A stretch of DNA of 7,575 bases, taken from the NCBI GenBank assembly GCA_017477805.1, contig JAFUUM010000341.1, forward strand, positions 1 through 7,575, written 5' to 3'. Positions 1 through 5,830 of the stretch are shown here, piece by piece. The notes beneath the pieces are model-generated. The model was not told the origin of the DNA, ran no database searches, and saw nothing but the letters and a program-made list of their open reading frames with translations. The position numbers and the translations under genes were made by a program. Position 1 is the first letter of the stretch. Each line of letters opens with the position of its first letter. This DNA comes from Lachnospiraceae bacterium (GTDB lineage: Bacteria > Bacillota > Clostridia > Lachnospirales > Lachnospiraceae).

Positions 1-1529
1 TGTGCATTGAACAGACCGTAGGTTACAGCCTCGCCTGCCTCAAATGCGATGAGGGATCCCATCTTTCTGTACTGGATATCTCCCTTATAAGGTCCATAGC
101 AATCGAACTGGGTATTCATGATACCGTTACCCTTGGTATCGGTCATGAAGTCGCCTCTGTAACCGATGAGGCCTCTGGAGGGGATGGAGAACTCCAGTCT
201 GGTGTAGCCGCCGTTGGCAGCTCCCATATTTAAGAGTTCACCCTTTCTCATGCTGAGTTTCTCGATTACCACGCCGGAGAATTCCTCGGGAACATCGATG
301 AATACGGTCTCCATGGGCTCAAGGAGTTTGCCGTTCTCGTCTTTCTTATAAATAACCTCTGCCTTACTTACCGCAAATTCATAGCCTTCACGACGCATGT
401 TTTCAATAAGGACGGACAGATGCAACTCGCCACGACCGGAAACCTTGAAGGAGTCGGTGTTATCTGTCTCTTCCACTCTCAGGGAAACGTCTGTGTTCAG
501 CTCTCTGAACAGTCTGTCACGGATGTGACGGGAAGTAACATACTTGCCTTCCTGACCTGCCAGAGGAGAGTCATTAACGATAAAGTGCATTGCGATGGTG
601 GGCTCGGAGATCTTCTGGAAGGGAATGGGGCGTACATCCTCGGGTGCGCATACGGTGTCACCGATCTTCAGATCAGCGATACCAGAGATGGCTACGATGG
701 AACCGATGCCTGCTTCCTGTACTTCTACTTTCTTTAATCCCTCGAACTCGTAAAGCTTACCGATCTTAACCTTTTTCTGCTTGTCGGGATCGTGATGGTT
801 GCAAAGGACAACTTCCTGGTTTACACGGATGGTACCGTTATCTACCTTGCCGACACCGATACGTCCGACATACTCGTTGTAATCGATGGTGCTGATCAGC
901 ATCTGGGTGCCTGCATCGGGATCTCCCTCGGGTGCGGGGATGTGCTCGATGATGGCATCAAATAAGGGAGTCATGTCCTTGCCGGGTACCGTCAGATTTC
1001 TTGTAGCCACACCCTTTTTCGCGGATGCGAAGATGAAGGGGGAGTCAAGCTGGGTATCGCTGGCATCAAGATCCATAAACAGCTCCAGAACTTCATCTTC
1101 CACTTCCTGGGGTCTTGCTTCGGGTCTGTCTACCTTATTGACGCAGACAACAACGGGCAGATCCAGTTCCATGGCTTTTCTCAAAACGAACTTGGTCTGG
1201 GGCATGGGGCCTTCGAAGGCATCAACCACAAGAACAACACCGTTTACCATTTTCAGGACACGTTCCACCTCGCCGCCGAAATCGGCATGTCCGGGAGTGT
1301 CGATGATGTTGATCTTGGTATCATGATAAGTTACTGCTGTATTCTTGGACAGAATGGTGATACCACGCTCTCTCTCGATGTCGCCGGAGTCCATGACTCT
1401 CTCAGCCACTTCCTGGTTATCACGGAAAACGCCGCTCTGCTTTAACAGTTCGTCCACCAGTGTGGTCTTACCGTGGTCTACGTGGGCAATGATTGCTACG
1501 TTTCTGATGTTCTCTTTCTTCTGTCTCAT
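1..1529 (-). CDS. typA: Translational GTPase TypA/BipA (C-terminus cut off by window edge)
   Basis: Ribosome-associated GTPase of the EF-G/LepA superfamily, known to help 50S assembly and growth under stress or cold; cytosolic. I translated the minus strand directly and found it open for 509 codons. It starts MRQKKENIRNVAIIAHVDHG. The G1 P-loop AHVDHGKT is at residues 15-22, the switch I motif RERGITI at 53-59, G3 DTPGH at 77-81 and G4 NKVD at 131-134; the GGEVERVL that follows G3 is typical of TypA. A beta-barrel domain begins near residue 210, EF-G-like domains follow, and the TypA signature SRGLIGYRG lies near residue 450. Family members are about 605-615 aa, so roughly 100 C-terminal residues are missing, including most of the TypA-specific domain. 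The visible part ends in TYGLFNA, where the family continues with QERG. The start is fixed by AGGAGA (1535-1540), 5 nt upstream of the ATG at 1527-1529. No frameshift or missing motif seen. Confidence 0.97.
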   Translation of the reverse strand, partial: MRQKKENIRNVAIIAHVDHGKTTLVDELLKQSGVFRDNQEVAERVMDSGDIERERGITILSKNTAVTYHDTKINIIDTPGHADFGGEVERVLKMVNGVVLVVDAFEGPMPQTKFVLRKAMELDLPVVVCVNKVDRPEARPQEVEDEVLELFMDLDASDTQLDSPFIFASAKKGVATRNLTVPGKDMTPLFDAIIEHIPAPEGDPDAGTQMLISTIDYNEYVGRIGVGKVDNGTIRVNQEVVLCNHHDPDKQKKVKIGKLYEFEGLKKVEVQEAGIGSIVAISGIADLKIGDTVCAPEDVRPIPFQKISEPTIAMHFIVNDSPLAGQEGKYVTSRHIRDRLFRELNTDVSLRVEETDNTDSFKVSGRGELHLSVLIENMRREGYEFAVSKAEVIYKKDENGKLLEPMETVFIDVPEEFSGVVIEKLSMRKGELLNMGAANGGYTRLEFSIPSRGLIGYRGDFMTDTKGNGIMNTQFDCYGPYKGDIQYRKMGSLIAFEAGEAVTYGLFNA

Positions 1530-1596
1530 TTTTCTCTCCTGATCATATAAAACATAACATCAACGGGTTTCTTCTTATTATTATCAAAACTCACCG

Positions 1597-1625
1597 ATTA
1601 TAACACCAAGACCGTCAGCGCGCAA
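1597..1625 (-). promoter_or_regulatory. Predicted sigma-A promoter of typA with extended -10
   Basis: Read on the minus strand, a perfect TATAAT lies at 1597-1602. It is preceded by TG plus one base (1603-1605), giving an extended -10 element. A weak -35, TTGCGC (1620-1625, 3 of 6 consensus), sits 17 bp away. The extended -10 would compensate for the poor -35. Transcription would start near 1590, giving a leader of about 60 nt before the typA start codon. This is a motif reading only. Confidence 0.66.
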
Positions 1626-1634
1626 GTAACTTTT

Positions 1635-1662
1635 CCAAAGCCCGCACAGGCAGGGGCTTTGG
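1635..1662. repeat. Perfect 9-bp inverted repeat between divergent promoters
   Basis: CCAAAGCCC (1635-1643) and GGGCTTTGG (1654-1662) are exact reverse complements separated by 10 bases. The repeat falls between the typA -35 (ends 1625) and the PBP -35 region (begins 1670 or 1676). It has no T-run directly after it on either strand, so it is not a convincing terminator, and by the predicted start sites it would not be transcribed from either promoter. An operator for a dimeric regulator acting on one or both genes is the natural inference; no regulator gene is in the window. Confidence 0.5.
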
Positions 1663-1669
1663 TGCGTCT

Positions 1670-1704
1670 TTGCAGTAGACAGTGCAAAGTAGTATACTGA
1701 TACT
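1670..1704 (+). promoter_or_regulatory. Predicted promoter(s) of the penicillin-binding protein gene
   Basis: Two overlapping sigma-A readings both have 17-bp spacing. One pairs TTGCAG (1670-1675) with TATACT (1693-1698). The other pairs TAGACA (1676-1681) with GATACT (1699-1704). The first has the better -10 (5 of 6), the second the better -35 (5 of 6). Transcription would start near 1705 or 1711, leaving a leader of only about 25-30 nt before the ATG at 1735. I cannot tell which is used, and both may be. Confidence 0.55.
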
Positions 1705-1707
1705 ATC

Positions 1708-1723
1708 TATGCGTATGCGCATA
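1708..1723 (+). promoter_or_regulatory. Small hairpin abutting the PBP ribosome binding site
   Basis: TATGCG (1708-1713) pairs with CGCATA (1718-1723) around a 4-base loop TATG. The right half also forms the 10-bp palindrome TATGCGCATA (1714-1723). One base later comes the strong ribosome binding site AGGAGG (1725-1730), 4 nt before the ATG at 1735. Given the predicted start sites, the hairpin would sit at or very near the 5' end of the mRNA. It may protect the 5' end or modulate ribosome access; that is inference. Confidence 0.4.
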
Positions 1724-1734
1724 TAGGAGGTTCT

Positions 1735-4446
1735 ATGAACTACAGTAAAAAAGGAATCAGAAAAAAGCAGAAGGAGCTGAATGCCCACGGCATCCGCTGG
1801 AGCAAGAAACTCGCTCTCGGCGGCATCGAGCTTCTTTTGATCGCCCTGATCGCAGTTGCCATGATCGGCATTTCCGCCGGGATCGGAGTTTTTCGAGGCA
1901 TCCTCGCAACCGCACCCGATATCAGTAACATCGACGTATCCCCCTCCGGCTACTCCACTTTCGTGTACGACGCCGCGGGAAATCAGACTGCAAAACTGGT
2001 ATCCACCGATGCAAACCGTATCCCGGTAACCCTGGCTCAGATCCCGGAAAATCTGGCCCACGCTTTTGTGGCCACGGAGGATGAGCGTTTTTACCAGCAT
2101 AACGGTATCGACATCCAGGGTATCATGCGGGCAGGCTTTACCGCCATCAAGAACAGAAAACTTGGGCAGGGTGCAAGTACCATCACCCAGCAGCTTTTAA
2201 AGAACAACGTGTTTACCAACTGGACCAGCGAGTCCCAGATGGAGAGTATCAAACGTAAGATCCAGGAACAGTACCTCGCTATTGAACTTGAAAAGGTCAT
2301 GACCAAGGATGCCATCCTGGAAAACTACATGAACACCGTAAACCTCGGACAGAACACCCTGGGCGTGCAGGCCGCTTCCCTACGTTACTTTAATAAGAAC
2401 GTATCTGACCTGACCCTCTCCGAGTGTGCGGTGATCGCCGGGATCACCCAGAACCCTTCCAGATACAACCCCATCTCCCACCCGGAAAACAACGAGGCCA
2501 AGAGAAAGATCGTTTTGGACAAGATGCTGGCTCAGGGCTACATCTCAAACGCAGAATATAAAGAAGCCATCAATGATGACGTTTACTCACGCATTCAGAT
2601 CGTCAACGAAGAAAACGGTGACGACACCGTAAACTCCTACTTTGTGGATGCACTTGTCGGTGAAGTCTTAGACGACCTTGTGGACGCCGGCTACACCGAA
2701 AACCAGGCCTACACCCTGCTTTACAGCGGAGGCCTGAAGATCTACTCCACCCAGGATCCCACGATCCAGGGCATCATGGACGAAGCCTTCAGTAACGAAG
2801 ACAACTTCCCCAAAGCCGTAAAATGGCTGTTATCCTACGAACTGACCACCAAAGATGCCGACGGCACCATGCGAAACTACAGTACCGAGGCCTTTGAGAA
2901 ATGGTTCAAGGACAATGTCAGCGGCAGTTACACAAGACTTTACAATTCCCAGGAAAGCGCCTATGAGGACATCGAGAAGTTCAAAGAACAGGCACTGACC
3001 GCACCGGGGGAGGAAATGTACCGGGAGAATGTTTCCCTTGTTCCTCAGCCTCAGATCTCCATGACCATTGAAGATCAATCCACCGGCTACGTTGTCGCCA
3101 TGATGGGCGGCCGTGGCGCCAAAACCGCCAGCAGAACATTAAACAGAGCCCACGATGTAAAACGTCAGCCCGGTTCCTGTTTCAAAGTTCTTGCTGCATT
3201 TGCCCCCGCACTTGACTCTGCCGGCCTGACGCTGGCAACGGTCCACACGGACGAGCCTTACGAATACGAAGGCGGCCGTCCCGTAAAGAACTGGTACACC
3301 GGCTACCGAGGGATCTGTTCCATCCGTGACGGTATCAGGGACTCCCTGAACATCATCGCGGTAAAGACCTTAACCCAGATCACTCCTCAGCTTGGTTTTG
3401 ACTACCTGCAGAACTTTGGCTTTACCACTCTGGTTGCCAGCATGGTAGGCTCCGACGGTAAGATCTACTCCGATATCCAGCAGGCGCTGGCTCTGGGTGG
3501 TGTTACCAAGGGTGTTACCAACATGGAATTGAACGCAGCCTACGCTTCCATCGCAAACGGCGGCGTTTACTTAGAGCCCATCCTGTATACCAAGATCACC
3601 GACCATGACGGAAATGTGATCCTTGACCGGACTCAGACTCAGGAGTCCAGACGTGTTATCAAAGAAACCACGGCATTTCTCTTAACGGATGCCATGGAAG
3701 ACGTTATCACCACCGGTACCGCGAAAGACGCCAATTTCGGCGGCATGACCATCGCAGGTAAGACCGGTACCACCACCAGTTACAGAGACGTGTGGTTTGC
3801 GGCTTATACGCCTTACTACACCGCCAGCGTATGGGTAGGTATCGATGATAACTCTATTTTAGGCAAAAACGACGGTTCCAGATCTCTTGCCCGCTCCATG
3901 TGGCGTACGGTCATGCAGAAAGTACATGCGGATCTGGATAACAGGGCCTTCCCCATGCCGGAGGGCATTGTCACCGCCACCGTATGTTCCCAGTCCGGTA
4001 AACTGCCGGTAACGGGCCTCTGCGATGCGTGCTTAAAGACCGAGTACTTTGCCGAAGGTACCGTTCCTACGGATACCTGTGATGTTCACTACACCGGTAA
4101 CTATTGTCTGTACGACAATCTGCCGGCAACGGATCTGTGTCCTTTCGCCGTACAGCGGATCATGACGCGTAATCCGGATAACCTGGAAGAAAATGCCATC
4201 TCCACGGAGATCACGGGAGATGAGAACAGCGGTGACTCCGTTGACACCAGCCTCGATGAGGAGCTTGCAAATGCAACCTGTCAGCATACCGCGGAGTTCT
4301 TTGCAAATCCCGAACTGGCAGCCCAGGTCATTGAGATGCAGCGCCAGCAGCTCATCGCTCTCGGCCTCATCCAGGCGCCCATCACCATCGACGACCTGAC
4401 AGGAGGCGGCGGAGACGGCGGTGTGGTTCCGGATCCTGCACCATAA
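1735..4446 (+). CDS. Class A penicillin-binding protein (PBP1A type, glycosyltransferase/transpeptidase)
   Basis: Bifunctional peptidoglycan synthase of the ponA/mrcA type, which polymerises lipid II and cross-links stem peptides outside the membrane. It has 903 aa, close to B. subtilis PBP1. A lysine-rich cytosolic tail (1-25) precedes one membrane anchor (about 27-53). The GT51 domain shows EDERFYQHNG (115-124, catalytic E115), GASTITQQL (146-154) and RKIQE (174-178, second glutamate E178). The penicillin-binding domain carries SCFK (S481 nucleophile, K484), SLN (537-539) and KTGT (676-679), so all three active-site motifs are intact. A tail follows with cysteines at 751, 763, 766, 782, 791, 802 and 849, ending in a Gly-rich GGGGDGG stretch. 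Cysteine next to the catalytic serine is less common than Thr, Ala or Ser. The start is supported by AGGAGG 4 nt upstream. Transcribed alone, divergently from typA, and closed by a terminator at 4478. Confidence 0.96.
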   Translation: MNYSKKGIRKKQKELNAHGIRWSKKLALGGIELLLIALIAVAMIGISAGIGVFRGILATAPDISNIDVSPSGYSTFVYDAAGNQTAKLVSTDANRIPVTLAQIPENLAHAFVATEDERFYQHNGIDIQGIMRAGFTAIKNRKLGQGASTITQQLLKNNVFTNWTSESQMESIKRKIQEQYLAIELEKVMTKDAILENYMNTVNLGQNTLGVQAASLRYFNKNVSDLTLSECAVIAGITQNPSRYNPISHPENNEAKRKIVLDKMLAQGYISNAEYKEAINDDVYSRIQIVNEENGDDTVNSYFVDALVGEVLDDLVDAGYTENQAYTLLYSGGLKIYSTQDPTIQGIMDEAFSNEDNFPKAVKWLLSYELTTKDADGTMRNYSTEAFEKWFKDNVSGSYTRLYNSQESAYEDIEKFKEQALTAPGEEMYRENVSLVPQPQISMTIEDQSTGYVVAMMGGRGAKTASRTLNRAHDVKRQPGSCFKVLAAFAPALDSAGLTLATVHTDEPYEYEGGRPVKNWYTGYRGICSIRDGIRDSLNIIAVKTLTQITPQLGFDYLQNFGFTTLVASMVGSDGKIYSDIQQALALGGVTKGVTNMELNAAYASIANGGVYLEPILYTKITDHDGNVILDRTQTQESRRVIKETTAFLLTDAMEDVITTGTAKDANFGGMTIAGKTGTTTSYRDVWFAAYTPYYTASVWVGIDDNSILGKNDGSRSLARSMWRTVMQKVHADLDNRAFPMPEGIVTATVCSQSGKLPVTGLCDACLKTEYFAEGTVPTDTCDVHYTGNYCLYDNLPATDLCPFAVQRIMTRNPDNLEENAISTEITGDENSGDSVDTSLDEELANATCQHTAEFFANPELAAQVIEMQRQQLIALGLIQAPITIDDLTGGGGDGGVVPDPAP

Positions 4447-4477
4447 CGACATCAAACCATTCATATAAAGAGCAAAA

Positions 4478-4511
4478 CGCCGGGCAGTTTATATAGCTGC
4501 CCGGCGATTTT
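4478..4511 (+). terminator. Rho-independent terminator after the PBP gene, possibly bidirectional
   Basis: CGCCGGGCAG (4478-4487) pairs perfectly with CTGCCCGGCG (4497-4506). One G-T and one A-T pair extend the stem inward to leave a 5-base loop (4490-4494). ATTTTAT follows on the plus strand, a modest U-tract. On the minus strand the stem is followed directly by TTTT (4477-4474), so it could also stop read-through from the tRNA gene. It begins 31 bases after the PBP stop codon. Confidence 0.85.
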
Positions 4512-4564
4512 ATGTGCTGCGCGATCGCATTTACTCCCTCTCCCAACGTTGCAAAAGAAGGCAT

Positions 4565-4605
4565 AAAAAAATCCCCCAAACCAGATATTCATCAGGCTTG
4601 AAGGA
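4565..4605 (-). terminator. Rho-independent terminator of the tRNA-Thr transcript
   Basis: On the minus strand an 11-bp stem forms between 4595-4605 and 4572-4582 (core TCCTTCAAGCC with GGTTTGGGGGA, three G-T pairs) around a 12-base loop. Seven consecutive T follow (4571-4565). It begins 9 bases after the tRNA 3' end, as expected for a monocistronic tRNA unit. The terminator at 4478-4506 would serve as a backup in the same direction. Confidence 0.78.
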
Positions 4606-4614
4606 CTTCTTTCG

Positions 4615-4687
<73 letters not shown>

Positions 4688-4734
4688 ATTTGGCTTGTTG
4701 AACCCGGAGTTGTTTTACCGCGTCAACGAATGCT

Positions 4735-4763
4735 ATGTTACCAAAGATTTTTTCTCTTGTCAA
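4735..4763 (-). promoter_or_regulatory. Predicted sigma-A promoter of tRNA-Thr
   Basis: On the minus strand a perfect -35 TTGACA (4758-4763) is followed after 17 bp by TAACAT (4735-4740, 4 of 6 consensus). Transcription would begin near 4728, giving a leader of about 40 nt that RNase P would remove from the tRNA precursor. Confidence 0.7.
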
Positions 4764-4804
4764 CAACTCAAAACATCAAATCAGAGTTTTCGATAGATAC
4801 ATTT

Positions 4805-4823
4805 ATTCATGTTTTGCATGAAT
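4805..4823. repeat. 19-bp dyad ATTCATG-N5-CATGAAT
   Basis: ATTCATG (4805-4811) and CATGAAT (4817-4823) are a perfect 7-bp inverted repeat with spacer TTTTG. The repeat lies between the tRNA promoter on the minus strand (ends 4763) and the plus-strand operon promoter (begins 4850), about 27 bp upstream of the latter's -35. GTTTTTC follows on the plus strand, so a weak terminator is an alternative, but no plus-strand gene ends here and the stem is AT-rich. An operator for the downstream operon is the more likely reading. Confidence 0.4.
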
Positions 4824-4849
4824 GTTTTTCATTTTAACCACAACATCTA

Positions 4850-4878
4850 TTGAAAGCCCTACTATATGGTGTTATTAT
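4850..4878 (+). promoter_or_regulatory. Predicted sigma-A promoter of the 122 aa - 165 aa - cstA operon
   Basis: TTGAAA (4850-4855, 5 of 6) and TATTAT (4873-4878, 5 of 6) are separated by exactly 17 bp. TG at 4870-4871 makes the -10 extended. It is the best plus-strand promoter in the intergenic region. Transcription would start near 4885, with a leader of about 58 nt before the ATG at 4943. No other promoter or terminator was seen between the three genes downstream, so it probably drives all of them. Confidence 0.7.
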
Positions 4879-4895
4879 CTCAAATATGTTTATAT

Positions 4896-4930
4896 TTACT
4901 TTATTTTTTTAGACTTTCTTTATAAAGTGA
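4896..4930 (+). promoter_or_regulatory. Foldable leader over a weak ribosome binding site
   Basis: ACTTTAT (4898-4904) pairs with ATAAAGT (4922-4928). The stem extends outward by a T-G and a T-A pair (4896-4897 with 4929-4930). A second ACTTT (4913-4917) can instead pair with AAAGT (4924-4928) around a 6-base loop. Both structures cover AAAGTGA (4924-4930), the only sequence before the ATG at 4943 that resembles a ribosome binding site, and it is 12 nt away. The region is T-rich, so chance pairing is a real possibility. Confidence 0.35.
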
Positions 4931-4942
4931 CCGACAACGATT

Positions 4943-5311
4943 ATGAAGTTTACACCTTTACGATCTGACAAAATCGCGGAAGAAAAAGACCTGACCGCCG
5001 CCTATGAAAAGGGCCACGAGATCGGAAAAGTCTGCATCTCTCCCGCTTTCCTGTTCTTTAAAAAGGGTTTTAAGACCTACTACATCGCCTACGACGATGC
5101 AACAGCCATCTATCGCAGGCAGCTGTCCGTGGAAGCCAATCTCTGCTGCGAGCAGGGCGACATCATCCAGGAGTATCTCCTGATCCGTGCGGAGGGTACC
5201 AAGGAACAACAGATACAGCTTCCGGATACCAAAGCGGCCCGCATCCTCATGGACGAATTAAAGGCTCTGCGGCCCGATTACAATTTTAATGCTCCAAAGG
5301 AAACCAAATAA
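4943..5311 (+). CDS. Conserved-looking small soluble protein, function unknown (first gene of cstA operon)
   Basis: I do not recognise a characterised family. The product is 122 aa with no signal peptide and no membrane segment, so probably cytosolic. It has a charged N-terminus with a short helix (about 10-25), then alternating hydrophobic and polar stretches that look like beta strands (VCISPAFLFF around 30-39, TYYIAYDDATAIY around 44-56, then EYLLIRAEG). It ends with a helix (AARILMDELKAL) and a polar tail. Strands followed by one C-terminal helix suggest a small beta-barrel, possibly PH-like, but that is only inference. It contains a Cys-Cys pair (LCCEQGD). The ATG at 4943 has only a weak AAAGTGA 12 nt upstream, and no better in-frame start is visible. 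The next gene begins 2 bases after its stop, so co-transcription is nearly certain. Composition matches its neighbours and shows no sign of recent transfer. Confidence 0.8.
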   Translation: MKFTPLRSDKIAEEKDLTAAYEKGHEIGKVCISPAFLFFKKGFKTYYIAYDDATAIYRRQLSVEANLCCEQGDIIQEYLLIRAEGTKEQQIQLPDTKAARILMDELKALRPDYNFNAPKETK

Positions 5312-5313
5312 GC

Positions 5314-5811
5314 ATGTCAATGGAAGAAACATACCGGAAGTTCTTAGATGCCTACAGCATCTATTACAACATCGACGAGACCGGCGAAGCACCCTTTGAT
5401 GCCACCGCCGTTTTCAAAAGCAGTACCGAACAGTACTTTCTTATCAGAAGCGCCAAGATCGCCCAGATTGACACAAACGAATACGTCTATTTCGCAAAGA
5501 GGGATCACCTCACTGCCTCCGAATTAAAGGAGCTGGATCAGACCGCCTGGGAACGGGGTCTAGAAAACATCACCCCCTCTTCCACTCATAAGAGTTCCGA
5601 CGTGATCCTCATCCTCTTTTCCGATAACGTGGACGAAGATGCAAAGGCGCTGATCCCGAAGCTGAAGCACTCCAAAACCTACAAATTCGGTTTCCAGGGC
5701 TACAGCAACTATAAACTCGCTGTCATCGGGTCCGGAGAAGACCGTTGCCTGTATAACGGGCAGGGACGGGCTTTGAAGAAACTCGTTGCAGATATATTAA
5801 AATCCAACTAG
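5314..5811 (+). CDS. Small soluble alpha/beta protein, function unknown (second gene of cstA operon)
   Basis: I cannot assign a function. The product is 165 aa with no signal peptide or membrane segment and is probably cytosolic. Visible pieces are an N-terminal helix with aromatic residues (YRKFLDAYSIYYNI), a strand rich in aromatic and hydrophobic residues (EQYFLIRSAKIAQI about 39-52, then NEYVYFAKRD), a helix (SELKELDQTAWERGL about 70-84), a strand SDVILILFSDN, a basic segment (PKLKHSKTYKFGFQGYSNYKLAVI) and the C-terminal YNGQGRALKKLVADIL helix. No catalytic signature is recognised. The start at 5314 is supported by AAAGGA (5296-5301) 12 nt upstream; an in-frame ATG at 5320 would be 6 nt further away. 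It lies 2 bases after the preceding gene and 19 bases before cstA, which places it in the same operon and suggests, without proof, a role linked to the transporter. Confidence 0.82.
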   Translation: MSMEETYRKFLDAYSIYYNIDETGEAPFDATAVFKSSTEQYFLIRSAKIAQIDTNEYVYFAKRDHLTASELKELDQTAWERGLENITPSSTHKSSDVILILFSDNVDEDAKALIPKLKHSKTYKFGFQGYSNYKLAVIGSGEDRCLYNGQGRALKKLVADILKSN

Positions 5812-5813
5812 AA

Positions 5814-5819
5814 AAGGAG
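5814..5819 (+). promoter_or_regulatory. cstA ribosome binding site that decides between two ATG codons
   Basis: AAGGAG lies just after the TAG of the previous gene. Two ATG codons follow: one at 5821, only 1 nt away and in another frame, and one at 5831, 11 nt away. The first opens a frame of only 38 codons (stop at 5935-5937) and is too close to be used; the second opens the CstA frame. An A8 run (5824-5831) links them. Confidence 0.7.
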
Positions 5820-5830
5820 TATGAAAAAAA

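Noticed and set aside
420..1542. Plus-strand open frames of 105, 146 and 65 codons
   Set aside because: They lie antisense within typA, whose minus-strand translation carries all the expected GTPase motifs. Their serine- and threonine-rich products look like shadow translations.
4033..4464. Minus-strand 143-codon open frame overlapping the PBP 3' end
   Set aside because: Antisense of the PBP tail with no recognisable domain, and it would start just beyond the PBP stop codon without a promoter.
4521..4528. 8-bp palindrome GCGATCGC
   Set aside because: A short self-complementary word in a spacer between two terminators. With one copy and no supporting context it is not evidence of a site with a function.
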